Assembly: GCA_045601345.1 (NCBI GenBank) | Contig: JAZRZL010000018.1 | Location: 26,043-90,042 of the forward strand | Origin: SVMC01 sp045601345 | GTDB taxonomy: Bacteria; Bacillota; Clostridia; Oscillospirales; Oscillospiraceae | DNA length: 64,000 nucleotides | Direction: 5' to 3' | Part shown: in pieces, positions 54,217 through 61,891 of the stretch | How positions within the stretch are numbered: the stretch's first letter is position 1 | Layout of the letters: each line of letters starts with the position of its first letter | The notes under the pieces: model-generated | The model's input: only the letters and a program-made list of their open reading frames with translations | Told to the model about the DNA's origin: nothing | Databases searched by the model: none | Position numbers and translations under genes: made by a program

Positions 54217-54561
54217 ATGGCACAGTTAATTTATGATAAGAGTATTATAGAGATGCTGTCACTTTTTCTGCTGCGATCCGAGGATTTATATGCCTATGAG
54301 ATTATGAAAAAGATCAACAGCATGAGCAGGGGCGTTCTGGAGGTACAGGGCGGCTCATTATATCCTATACTCTATAAGCTGACCGACAAGGGGCTGATCT
54401 CTGACCGAGTGGAGACCTTTGGCAAGCGCGGACGGATGACGCATGTGTATTACCATCTGACCCCCTCCGGCGAAAGCTATCTTCAGGAGCTGATTGCCCG
54501 CAATGAGCTGGTGCAGAGCGGTATTCGCAATGTATTAACAAGCACGGAGGAAGAGACATGA
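54217..54561 (+). CDS. PadR-family transcriptional regulator
   Basis: The 114-residue protein has the PadR winged helix (LLRSEDLYAYEIMKKINSMS, GSLYPILYKLTDKGLISD, YYHLTPSGESYLQEL). The ATG at 54217 follows GAGGA; the upstream ATG at 54199 would coincide with the predicted transcription start. PadR proteins repress neighbouring genes and are released by small molecules or stress. It overlaps the next gene by 4 bases. Confidence 0.9.
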   Translation: MAQLIYDKSIIEMLSLFLLRSEDLYAYEIMKKINSMSRGVLEVQGGSLYPILYKLTDKGLISDRVETFGKRGRMTHVYYHLTPSGESYLQELIARNELVQSGIRNVLTSTEEET

Positions 54562-54971
54562 GACGGGAAATCGAGAAGTATTTAAAGCAGATTGAGAGTA
54601 ATCTGTACACCTGTCCAATAAAGAAGCGCAATGTTTTTTTACGTGACCTTCGTGGGAACATAGATGCCTATATTGAGGAACATCCTAACGCCACATTGCC
54701 GGAGCTGAAAAGTATTTTCGGCTCACCGGAAGCCATTGCCGAGAGCTTCCTGCAATCGGATGAATTTGCCACAACAAAACAGGTCGTGTCCTCCAAAAAA
54801 AGGATTATTCGGATTCTCATTGCTACTGCTTGCATTTTGGTTATTGCTGCCTTGATTCTGGGTACAGTTTATGTGGTAGATTGTTACAAATACACACACG
54901 GTTATGCCGAAATGGAACCGATACAGGAGGGGTTTACTCCACCTGATTCTGATGCGATTACATCATATTAA
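54558..54971 (+). CDS. HAAS-domain membrane protein
   Basis: The 137-residue protein starts with a helical domain of the HAAS/DUF1700 type (EIEKYLKQIESNL, LRGNIDAYIEEHPNATL, ELKSIFGSPEAIAESFL) and has one membrane helix near residues 83-107 and a short outer tail. Such proteins are usually encoded after PadR regulators and are thought to modulate them or neighbouring membrane proteins. Confidence 0.8.
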   Translation: MRREIEKYLKQIESNLYTCPIKKRNVFLRDLRGNIDAYIEEHPNATLPELKSIFGSPEAIAESFLQSDEFATTKQVVSSKKRIIRILIATACILVIAALILGTVYVVDCYKYTHGYAEMEPIQEGFTPPDSDAITSY

Positions 54972-54992
54972 TGGGAAAGGAGAGTGTTCTTA

Positions 54993-55466
54993 ATGAAGCG
55001 AATGTTATTATTATTTATTGTCATTACAATGTTGGTCGGTTTGCTTTCTGTCACTGTAACTGCAAGCGAGGATAGACCGGTCATAGGATATTCGTCCATT
55101 GAATATCTTGAAAATGGCGACTATATTGTGACTGAGTTTGCAGTAACTCAACCCGGAAGCCTTTTTCCGGACAGCACAATGACGACCAGATCCGGTTCCA
55201 GAACTAAAAATTATTACAACTCTGATGGAACAAAAATTTGGAGTCTTACTGTTAATGGTACGTTCTCCTATACATACGGTGTCTCATCTACAGCGACCAG
55301 TGCTGCCGCTACGGTCAATCTTTTTTCTTCCGATGCTTCCTTTGTAAGCAAGAGCGCTTATACCTCCGGCAACACTGCAACGGCTACTGGAACCGTGGCC
55401 TATAAATCTGTTAGCACAACAATGACCGTCAGTGTATCCTGCGATAAATACGGTAACCTTTCTTGA
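54993..55466 (+). CDS. small secreted Ser/Thr-rich protein of unknown function
   Basis: The 157-residue protein has a signal peptide (MKRMLLLFIVITMLVGLLSV, cut after VTAS) and a beta-rich Ser/Thr/Tyr body without cysteines or recognisable catalytic residues (NYYNSDGTKIWSLTVNGTFS, SVSTTMTVSVSCDKYG contains the only Cys). A similar small exported protein is often found with PadR-HAAS pairs. SD AAAGGAGAG precedes the ATG at 54993; an in-frame alternative lies at 54984. Confidence 0.7.
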   Translation: MKRMLLLFIVITMLVGLLSVTVTASEDRPVIGYSSIEYLENGDYIVTEFAVTQPGSLFPDSTMTTRSGSRTKNYYNSDGTKIWSLTVNGTFSYTYGVSSTATSAAATVNLFSSDASFVSKSAYTSGNTATATGTVAYKSVSTTMTVSVSCDKYGNLS

Positions 55467-55533
55467 CCATTGGTTCAATCAAACCAGCAGGGCAGGGGAC
55501 ACCCAGCTTTGCTCCATCCTCATTTCATATTTT

Positions 55534-55570
55534 ATGGGCCGCCCTTTATGCATTGGGCGACCCATTTTTG
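55534..55570 (+). terminator. terminator of the padR unit
   Basis: ATGGGCCGCCC (55534-55544) and GGGCGACCCAT (55555-55565) pair with one mismatch and are followed by TTTTTG. Confidence 0.75.
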
Positions 55571-55575
55571 GCGTA

Positions 55576-56172
55576 TTATTTGTCGAAGGATGGATTCATG
55601 CAGTATACGTTTTTCTGATTTAGCTTTTCCCTTAGCTTTTCGATGGCCTCGCCGAAGCGCTGGAAGTGGACGACCTCCCGTTCACGCAGGAACTTGATGA
55701 CATCGTTGACATCCGGATCATCAGACAGGCGCAGAATATTGTCGTAGGTCACTCTGGCCTTCTGCTCGGCGGCCAAATCCTCGGTCAAATCGGCGATGGG
55801 ATCGCCCTTGACTCCAATGGATGCAGCAGACCATGGGAAGCCGGAGGCGGCGGTGGGGTAGACCCCGACCGTGTGATCTACAAAATAGGGTGCAAAGCTG
55901 CTGTCCTTAATCTGGTTATCCTTTAGATTGCGGGTCAGCTGGTGTACGATGCTGCCTACCATCTCCAGATGGGAAAGCTCCTCTGTGCCAATATCTGTCA
56001 GAAGTGCCTTCTGCTCTGCGTAGGGCATGGAGAACCGCTGGGACAGATAGCGCAGGGAAGCCCCCAGTTCTCCATCCGGGCCACCGTACTGGCTAATAAT
56101 GATAGATGCCAGCTTGGGATTGGGGTGGTCGATCTTGATTGGGTACTGTAAGGATTTCTTATAGATAAACAT
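55576..56172 (-). CDS. cotJC: spore coat protein CotJC (manganese-catalase family)
   Basis: The 198-residue protein belongs to the dimanganese catalase-like family of inner spore-coat proteins. Metal-ligand helices show in GTEELSHLEMVGSIVHQL and EREVVHFQRFGEAI, with a Glu in AEQKALLTDIG. Activity as a catalase is possible but not shown by sequence. It follows the cotJAB fusion gene after 3 bases and is probably expressed by sigma-E in the mother cell. Confidence 0.92.
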   Translation of the reverse strand: MFIYKKSLQYPIKIDHPNPKLASIIISQYGGPDGELGASLRYLSQRFSMPYAEQKALLTDIGTEELSHLEMVGSIVHQLTRNLKDNQIKDSSFAPYFVDHTVGVYPTAASGFPWSAASIGVKGDPIADLTEDLAAEQKARVTYDNILRLSDDPDVNDVIKFLREREVVHFQRFGEAIEKLREKLNQKNVYCMNPSFDK

Positions 56173-56175
56173 AAC

Positions 56176-56619
56176 TTATACCTCCCCGTTTTCCCTGTAT
56201 TCCCAGGGCCAGGGATCACCTGACCAGACGTATTTGCCATTTTTGACCGCATCGTACATGGTGAGCGGGCCATATTGCTGCTCATATTTTGCTTTTCCAG
56301 TCTCATAGAGCTGAATATAGGACTGCAAAAGCTCTGCGGCTTCGGCGTCATTCTGGTGCGTGTCAAGATACAGTGACAGCTCGGTAATGGCAAAATTCAG
56401 TGCCATCAGCTCATTTTTTGGTGTATCGGCTTTTTCCTTGGTGTTGACCATTCCCAAAAAGGGAAGATCAAGGCCGGGGAACAGGGTTCCTCGAATGAGA
56501 CCTTTTTTGGCGGTATATTTCTTTGCATTGCCGGACTGGAAGGGGACAAAGGGATTTGCCAGCGGCGCAAGCTGGGGCAAATAACCCATCATTTCAGATG
56601 GAGTCGAATTATTGTCCAA
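56176..56619 (-). CDS. CotJA-CotJB fusion spore coat protein
   Basis: The 147-residue frame joins two proteins that are normally separate. Residues 10-55 match CotJA (QLAPLANPFVPFQSGNAKKY, GTLFPGLDLPF) and residues 65-147 match CotJB (ELMALNFAITELSLYLDTHQ, YEQQYGPLTMYDA). The linker MVNTKEKADTPK is short. The start is TTG after AGGAGG with an 8-base spacer. cotJC follows immediately, so the order is that of the Bacillus cotJABC operon. Confidence 0.85.
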   Translation of the reverse strand: MDNNSTPSEMMGYLPQLAPLANPFVPFQSGNAKKYTAKKGLIRGTLFPGLDLPFLGMVNTKEKADTPKNELMALNFAITELSLYLDTHQNDAEAAELLQSYIQLYETGKAKYEQQYGPLTMYDAVKNGKYVWSGDPWPWEYRENGEV

Positions 56620-56740
56620 TTTGGGTACCTCCTTGGCATTTTTTGGAGCATTTGCTCAGAACATCTTATGAAGAATTGCCCCGATAGGTTCTGCGCATAG
56701 GCGGGGAAGAGAGGACATAGATTTTCCTGAGGTGTTGTCC

Positions 56741-57454
56741 ATGGAGGCTTTGAAAAAATACGGAAGCTATTATGTGCTGGTTATTGTGTGTTTTACGATT
56801 ATTGCATTGGCCGTGGCGGGAATGTCCCGACAGACGATCCCGGTATACGGCAATGGAAACGGTTGCCTCGTAGTGCTTGATCCGGGACACGGCGGGGAGG
56901 ATGGCGGTGCTGTTTCTGTCACCGGCGTACAGGAAAAGGACATCAATTTGGAAATATCTTTAAGATTAAAGGAGCTTTTGCACCTTTGCGGCATCCAGAC
57001 CATGATGACGAGAGAAGATGATACTGCGACCTACGATGAGGGGTGTACCAGTATTGCCCAGAAAAAGGCATCCGATCTGAAAAACCGGGCAAAAATGCTC
57101 AATGATCTTCCCGGTGCTATCTTGTTATCCATCCACCAGAATCAATTCCCGCAGGAGAAATATTACGGTGCCCAGGTGTTTTATAATGATGTTTCGGAAA
57201 GTAAAGCTCTTGCCGAGCAAATGCAGGAGGCTCTGCGTTGTGGCCTTGATATGAATAATCAGCGGCAATGCAAGGAATCCAGCGGGGTCTATCTGATGGA
57301 GCACATCCAGAATCCGGCGGTTTTGATTGAATGTGGCTTCCTGTCGAATCGGAAAGAGGAAGCGCTGCTTCGGGCGGAGGACTATCAAAAGAAAATCTCC
57401 TGCTCGATATGCGCAGGACTTCTGCAAAATTTAACGGAAGAAGCATCTGTGTAA
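56741..57454 (+). CDS. cwlD: N-acetylmuramoyl-L-alanine amidase CwlD
   Basis: CwlD removes peptide side chains as the first step to muramic-delta-lactam in spore cortex. The 237-residue protein has one N-terminal membrane segment and an amidase_3 domain: DPGHGGEDGG (zinc His50), SIHQNQFP (zinc His) and the catalytic Glu in LIECGFLSN. The ATG at 56741 follows TGAGGTG; a GTG lies three codons earlier. It is divergent from the cotJ genes. Confidence 0.9.
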   Translation: MEALKKYGSYYVLVIVCFTIIALAVAGMSRQTIPVYGNGNGCLVVLDPGHGGEDGGAVSVTGVQEKDINLEISLRLKELLHLCGIQTMMTREDDTATYDEGCTSIAQKKASDLKNRAKMLNDLPGAILLSIHQNQFPQEKYYGAQVFYNDVSESKALAEQMQEALRCGLDMNNQRQCKESSGVYLMEHIQNPAVLIECGFLSNRKEEALLRAEDYQKKISCSICAGLLQNLTEEASV

Positions 57455-57481
57455 ACAAATAATATCTTTTTCTAATTTTCT

Positions 57482-57709
57482 ATGGTATAATAATTGCTGA
57501 CGCAATTATTATACAAAAATATGCGCCATTTTCTCGCCCCTTGCGAGGCAATCGAAAATGATGCGCAATTATACCATTCGCTTTCGCTTCATGGTATAAT
57601 AATTGCGAACGCAATTATTATACAAAAATATGTGCCATTTTCTCGCCCCTTGCGGGGCAATCGAAAATGATGCGCAATTATACCATTCGCTTTCGCTTCA
57701 TGGTATAAT
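57482..57709. repeat. two tandem 109-bp palindromic units plus a partial third
   Basis: Units at 57482-57590 and 57591-57699 differ at about four or five positions; the sequence restarts at 57700 with ATGGTATAAT. Each unit begins ATGGTATAAT and later has its complement ATTATACCAT, contains the perfect stem TATAATAATTGC/GCAATTATTATA, and an inner CATTTTC/GAAAATG pair. Each copy carries the extended -10 TGGTATAAT; the copy at 57701-57709 lies 27 bases before radA and probably serves as its promoter. Confidence 0.85.
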
Positions 57710-57735
57710 ACGAAAAAAGCTTACAGGAGAGGACG

Positions 57736-59085
57736 ATGAAAAAGACGAAAATAACCTATTATTGCACAGAATGTGGCAATGAGACCCCACAATGGTACGG
57801 AAAATGCCCCGCCTGCGGTGCATGGGGGACAATAGAAGAGCACAAAGAGGCGGCAAAGAGCGTGAATACCCATGTGGAAGCCAGCTCTGCGCCCAAAAAG
57901 CTCCGGGATGTCGATGGGGGAGATGAGATTCGATTCACTACCGGCATGGGAGAGCTTGACCGTGTCCTCGGCGGCGGCGCTGTGCTTGGTTCGCTAATAC
58001 TCATCAGCGGCGAACCCGGTATTGGAAAATCTACATTATTGCTGCAAATCTGTGAAGAATTGTGTAGATTCCGCTCTGTTTTGTATATTTCCGGGGAAGA
58101 AAGTGAAAAGCAGCTCAAAATGCGTGCCAATCGTCTGGGTGTTCATGCGGATAAGCTGTCCGTCTTATCTGAGGCAAATCTGTCACAGGTAATGGAGGTA
58201 GCAAAGCAGGAAAAGCCTGATGTTTTGATTGTTGACTCCATTCAAACGATTTATCTGGAAAACGGAACCTCTGCGCCTGGAAGTATTTCACAGGTGAAGG
58301 AATGCACACTGGCGTTAATGCAATTGAGCAAATCCACCGGGATTACGGTATTTGTTGTCGGCCATGTGAACAAGGAGGGGGCAATTGCGGGGCCGAAGGT
58401 GTTGGAGCATATGGTGGACTGTGTGCTTTATTTTGAAGGTGACCGGCACAGCAGCTACCGCCTCCTGCGTGCAGCCAAGAACCGTTTTGGTTCTACCAAT
58501 GAAATCGGTGTCTTTGAAATGGTGGATACAGGCCTGAAGGAGGTACCGAATCCTTCGCAAACCCTCCTATCTGGCCGTCCGCTGGGTGCGGCGGGTACCT
58601 GTGTTGCCTGCGCCATGGAGGGAACAAGGCCGATTTTGGCAGAGGTGCAGGCACTTGTGACCAGAAGCGCCTTTCAGGTACCGAGACGCACCATTAACGG
58701 ATTTGATTATAATCGCGCCAATCTTCTCATTGCTGTGGCTGAAAAGCGCGGCGGCGTGAAGCTTGGCCTGTGCGATGCCTATATCAATGTTATTGGCGGC
58801 CTGTATTTGGAGGAACCGGCTGCCGATCTGCCGGTGATTCTGGCCATTTTGTCCAGCCATCTGGATCAGCCCATCCGCCCGGGTCTGTGCGCCATCGGAG
58901 AAGTCGGCTTGACCGGGGAAGTGCGGGCTGTGAATAATCTGAACGGAAGAATTCAGGAACTGCACCGTCTGGGCTTTACAGAATGCATCATCCCCAAACG
59001 CGGTGCTGCCGGAATCATCCCGCCGGAGGGCTTGAAGCTCCTTGCCGTAAAAAACATCCGTGAAGCTATGGAGGCTGCTATGTAA
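57736..59085 (+). CDS. radA: DNA repair protein RadA
   Basis: RadA is a RecA-related helicase that promotes branch migration of recombination intermediates. The 449-residue protein has a zinc finger (Cys10, Cys13, Cys24, Cys27), Walker A GEPGIGKS (92-99), the RadA-specific KNRFG in AAKNRFGSTNE and a C-terminal Lon-like domain. SD AGGAGAGG precedes the ATG. Transcription is likely from the repeat-borne promoter. Confidence 0.95.
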   Translation: MKKTKITYYCTECGNETPQWYGKCPACGAWGTIEEHKEAAKSVNTHVEASSAPKKLRDVDGGDEIRFTTGMGELDRVLGGGAVLGSLILISGEPGIGKSTLLLQICEELCRFRSVLYISGEESEKQLKMRANRLGVHADKLSVLSEANLSQVMEVAKQEKPDVLIVDSIQTIYLENGTSAPGSISQVKECTLALMQLSKSTGITVFVVGHVNKEGAIAGPKVLEHMVDCVLYFEGDRHSSYRLLRAAKNRFGSTNEIGVFEMVDTGLKEVPNPSQTLLSGRPLGAAGTCVACAMEGTRPILAEVQALVTRSAFQVPRRTINGFDYNRANLLIAVAEKRGGVKLGLCDAYINVIGGLYLEEPAADLPVILAILSSHLDQPIRPGLCAIGEVGLTGEVRAVNNLNGRIQELHRLGFTECIIPKRGAAGIIPPEGLKLLAVKNIREAMEAAM

Positions 59086-59093
59086 AATTAATT

Positions 59094-59130
59094 AGGGATT
59101 GCCACGCCGGGTTCGCGAGGCAATCCCTTG
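59094..59130. terminator. terminator after radA
   Basis: AGGGATTGCC (59094-59103) pairs with GGCAATCCCT (59119-59128) with an inner CGC/GCG pair; short T runs follow. It separates convergent radA and the MerR-type gene. Confidence 0.75.
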
Positions 59131-59144
59131 TTATTACATAAATG

Positions 59145-59936
59145 TTATTCGATGGGAAGCTGAATTTCTGTCAGCCAGTCTTCGACATTTTCTTTGTTCC
59201 AGATGCCATCAATGTAGCTTTCTCTGGCATAGTCTGCGATTTTATAGCCGTTATCCTCGGCGTACTTATAAATGTAGGCATATGCTTCGCCGATCTTTTC
59301 ATAAGCACCCTTATGGAAAATGCTCAGAACCTTTGTCGCAGGAATGGTGCGGAATTTGATGCGCTCGTTTTCCGTTCCATACGCCGTGACAGCCTGATTG
59401 TGCCGCACTTTGATATTGGTTTCTCTGTATTCGCAGTCGAGATATTCCATAAATTCATACTCAGGTTCTGCACATTTTAGGGTGGGATTCAGCCTCAGAC
59501 ATTCTGCGCCGGATGCGGGGATGAAAGTCATGGCATCCGAATAATTTGCAAGGGTCGCTTCTTCATAATACACAATGTACGATGGGATCTCTTTTACAAC
59601 AGCTTGATACTTCATATTGTTTTCCTCCAGTAAATGATAGATTATGGATAGACGCGCTGAAATATCGTCCTGTTGCGCTTTCAGCTCCGCTGCTTTTGCC
59701 TCCAGTATGCTTCTTGCCTGTGTACCGGCAAGGATTGCCCGGATTTCCTCTATGGAAAGGCTGAGCTGCCGATAGGATTTGATTGTCGCGGCGGTTATCA
59801 GCTGTGATGTCTCATATTGCCGATATCCCGTTTGATTGTCAATATATGCGGGAATTAATAGCGCTTCCTTTTCATAGAACCGCAGGGTTTTTACTGTCAG
59901 CATGGAAAGCTTGGAAAACTCACCGATTTTCAGCAT
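59145..59936 (-). CDS. MerR-family regulator with GyrI-like effector domain
   Basis: The 263-residue protein has a MerR winged helix (IGEFSKLSMLTVKTLRFYEK, GYRQYETSQLITAATIKSYR), a dimerising coiled coil (ILEAKAAELKAQQDDISARL) and a C-terminal effector-binding domain of the BmrR/GyrI type (residues about 110-263). Such regulators sense hydrophobic drugs. The ATG at 59936 is preceded by AGGAGGTG with a GTG one codon earlier. No efflux pump is adjacent; the only target seen is its own promoter. Confidence 0.88.
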   Translation of the reverse strand: MLKIGEFSKLSMLTVKTLRFYEKEALLIPAYIDNQTGYRQYETSQLITAATIKSYRQLSLSIEEIRAILAGTQARSILEAKAAELKAQQDDISARLSIIYHLLEENNMKYQAVVKEIPSYIVYYEEATLANYSDAMTFIPASGAECLRLNPTLKCAEPEYEFMEYLDCEYRETNIKVRHNQAVTAYGTENERIKFRTIPATKVLSIFHKGAYEKIGEAYAYIYKYAEDNGYKIADYARESYIDGIWNKENVEDWLTEIQLPIE

Positions 59937-59955
59937 CACGTCACCTCCTGCGCAT

Positions 59956-59986
59956 ACTGTACGGCATCCCCTAAGGGGAGAGTCAA
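59956..59986 (-). promoter_or_regulatory. MerR-type promoter with 19-bp spacer and palindromic operator
   Basis: On the minus strand TTGACT (59986-59981) and TACAGT (59961-59956) are 19 bases apart. The spacer holds CCCCTTAGGGG (59978-59968). An overlong spacer with a central palindrome is the hallmark of MerR-activated promoters, so this gene is probably autoregulated. Confidence 0.8.
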
Positions 59987-60015
59987 GAAAAAATATTTCG
60001 TATCCGATAAATTCA

Positions 60016-60039
60016 CACGGGAGCCTAACGGCTCCCGTG
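60016..60039 (-). terminator. hairpin after the GNAT gene
   Basis: CACGGGAGCC and GGCTCCCGTG form a perfect 10-bp stem with loop TAAC. The U tract is weak on the minus strand. Confidence 0.65.
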
Positions 60040-60048
60040 CTTATTCGC

Positions 60049-60675
60049 TTAGAAAATCTGACCGGGAAGCTTTAGCTTCTCTTTTCGGGGAAATTGCCTG
60101 TCAAATTTCTCACAGGCGGCTTCGTCAACGAAATAACCCTTCGGCGTGGCATATTCGCCGGTAATGCCGTCCAAGTATCCGGGAATCAACTCCTTGCACA
60201 GGAAAAAGGATGCATCCTCTCCTTCGGGAAGGCCGTGATAGCGGATACCAAATTCTGAGGCATAGGTAAACCCGCTTTTGCCATAGAAGGCAATATTGCC
60301 CTCGAAGCACACAGCCCCGCAGCCGAGCGCGGAAGCTTTTTCTAAACTGTAGTCCAAAAGAATTTTTCCGTAGCCCCTGCGTTTCAGCTCTGGCAGGATT
60401 CCGATGGGTCCCATGGTCATGATCGGTATTTGTCGTCCATCATCGGCATTGATTTCTGCCCGCATAAACATATTCTGTCCAATGAGTTTTCCATCCAGCT
60501 CCATTACAAAATCGAGCGCGGGAACAAAGGCGGGATCATCCCGCAGACAGTGCAGAACATAGTGCTCAAGGCAGCCGGGACGATATACGTTCCAAAAGGC
60601 TTCTCTGACAAGATTTTCCGTGTTTTTGAAATCTGCCGGTGTTTCCAAGCGAATGTGAAAGCCATTTTTACTCAT
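60049..60675 (-). CDS. GNAT-family N-acetyltransferase
   Basis: The 208-residue protein has the GNAT acetyl-CoA region IMTMGPIGILPELKRRGYGK (Arg/Gly-rich pyrophosphate loop) followed by LLDYSLEKASALG and the YGKSGFTYA segment of the family's C-terminal part. The substrate is unknown. AGGAGGAAAAATA precedes the ATG at 60675. Its long leader (about 150 nt) includes the hairpin CATAACC/GGTTATG at 60732-60749. Confidence 0.85.
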   Translation of the reverse strand: MSKNGFHIRLETPADFKNTENLVREAFWNVYRPGCLEHYVLHCLRDDPAFVPALDFVMELDGKLIGQNMFMRAEINADDGRQIPIMTMGPIGILPELKRRGYGKILLDYSLEKASALGCGAVCFEGNIAFYGKSGFTYASEFGIRYHGLPEGEDASFFLCKELIPGYLDGITGEYATPKGYFVDEAACEKFDRQFPRKEKLKLPGQIF

Positions 60676-60808
60676 TATTTTTCCTCCTGATGATTGTTGA
60701 CTGCAATACGGGGAGGCTTGTGTCGATTGCACATAACCTCCCGGTTATGCCACAATCTCCAAGGTGTTGTTCTTTCGCAAACAGCAGTCTCCTTAAAAAA
60801 ATCATTCA

Positions 60809-60858
60809 TAGGAAATTCCTACAATGTGTATTATACAGGAAAACCAGAGAGAAATCAA
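60809..60858 (-). promoter_or_regulatory. GNAT promoter with palindrome over the start site
   Basis: On the minus strand TTGATT (60858-60853), 17 bases and a perfect TATAAT (60835-60830). TAGGAA and TTCCTA (60809-60821) flank a central base just after the predicted start, a likely repressor site. Confidence 0.6.
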
Positions 60859-60863
60859 ATCAC

Positions 60864-60902
60864 AAAACCGTGTTGCCTCTTGTCAGGAGACAGCACGGTT
60901 TT
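60864..60902 (-). terminator. terminator of dnaX-ebfC-recR
   Basis: AAAACCGTG (60864-60872) and CACGGTTTT (60894-60902) with partial inner pairing form a hairpin whose minus-strand exit is T-rich (GGTTTTGTGATTT). Confidence 0.75.
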
Positions 60903-60919
60903 CAGAAATTACAGCGATA

Positions 60920-61519
60920 TTATATCTCTCTGCGTCCCTCTAAGGCACGCAGGAGGGTGACTTCATCGGCATATTCTAACTGACTGCCTACGGGGATTCC
61001 ATAGGCCAGACGGGTGACACGCACCTCCATTGGACGAAGAAGACGGGAAATATACATTGCTGTGGCTTCACCCTCGGTATCCGGGTTGGTAGCCATGATG
61101 ATTTCACGCACATTTTCCTTGCACACGCGGGCGAGAAGCTCACGGATGCGAATGTCATCAGGACCAATATGGTTTAGGGGGGAGATGACACCGTGGAGCA
61201 CATGGTAAACGCCGGTATATTCCCGTGCCCGCTCCATGGCAAGCACGTCCCTTGCTTCAGCGACCACGCAAATGATGCTATGATCCCGGTTTTCGTCCTC
61301 ACAGATGGGACAAAGTGTACGGTCTGTGAGATTCTGACATACTGGGCAGGTGTGTACGGAGCGCTTGGCCTCCAATATGGCCTCAGCAAAGCCTTCTGCT
61401 TCCTCTTGCGACATATTCAGGGTATGAAAAGCCAGCCGCTGGGCGCTTTTGCTGCCAATTCCGGGCAGACGGGCAAATTCTTCAGTCAGCCGCTCCAAAG
61501 CGGCAGGAAAGTACCGCAT
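60920..61519 (-). CDS. recR: recombination protein RecR
   Basis: RecR works with RecO to load RecA at gaps. The 199-residue protein has an N-terminal helix-hairpin-helix (RLPGIGSKSAQRLAFH), a C4 zinc finger (Cys58, Cys61, Cys70, Cys73) and a Toprim domain (ICVVAEARDVLAMERAREY). The ATG at 61519 follows the ebfC stop by one base, and the order dnaX-ebfC-recR is conserved across bacteria. Confidence 0.95.
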   Translation of the reverse strand: MRYFPAALERLTEEFARLPGIGSKSAQRLAFHTLNMSQEEAEGFAEAILEAKRSVHTCPVCQNLTDRTLCPICEDENRDHSIICVVAEARDVLAMERAREYTGVYHVLHGVISPLNHIGPDDIRIRELLARVCKENVREIIMATNPDTEGEATAMYISRLLRPMEVRVTRLAYGIPVGSQLEYADEVTLLRALEGRREI

Positions 61520-61520
61520 C

Positions 61521-61871
61521 TCAGAACAGGCTGCCCAAATTGACACCGCCGGTGAGTTTGGACATATTGGCGGCGGATTCGGCATCAGCCTTCCGAACAG
61601 CCTCATTGACTGCGGCAATCACCATGTCTTGTAGCATTTCTACATCTTCGGGGTCTACTGCTTCGGGGTCAATTTCCAGACGGAGAAGCTCATGCTTGCC
61701 GCTGACCGTAGCGGTAACCATTCCGCCACCTGAAGTGGCCGCGTATTCCTTGGCCTCCATTTCGGCTTGCATTTTCAGCATATCCTGCTGCATTTTCTGT
61801 GCCTGACGCACCATGTTCATGTTCATGCCGCCGCCCATCATTGGGGCGCCGCGATAACCGCCTTTTGCCAT
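61521..61871 (-). CDS. ebfC: YbaB/EbfC-family nucleoid-associated protein
   Basis: The 116-residue protein has the YbaB core (MVRQAQKMQQDMLKMQAEME, VTATVSGKHELLRLEIDPEA) preceded by a Gly/Met-rich stretch (residues 1-20). The family binds DNA as dimers and may help replication restart and chromosome organisation. AAGGAGAAC precedes the ATG. It lies between dnaX and recR. Confidence 0.94.
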   Translation of the reverse strand: MAKGGYRGAPMMGGGMNMNMVRQAQKMQQDMLKMQAEMEAKEYAATSGGGMVTATVSGKHELLRLEIDPEAVDPEDVEMLQDMVIAAVNEAVRKADAESAANMSKLTGGVNLGSLF

Positions 61872-61891
61872 TATTAGAAGTTCTCCTTTAA

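Noticed and set aside
57482..57709. CRISPR array
   Set aside because: The 109-bp units are contiguous and nearly identical with no unique spacers, and no cas genes are present.
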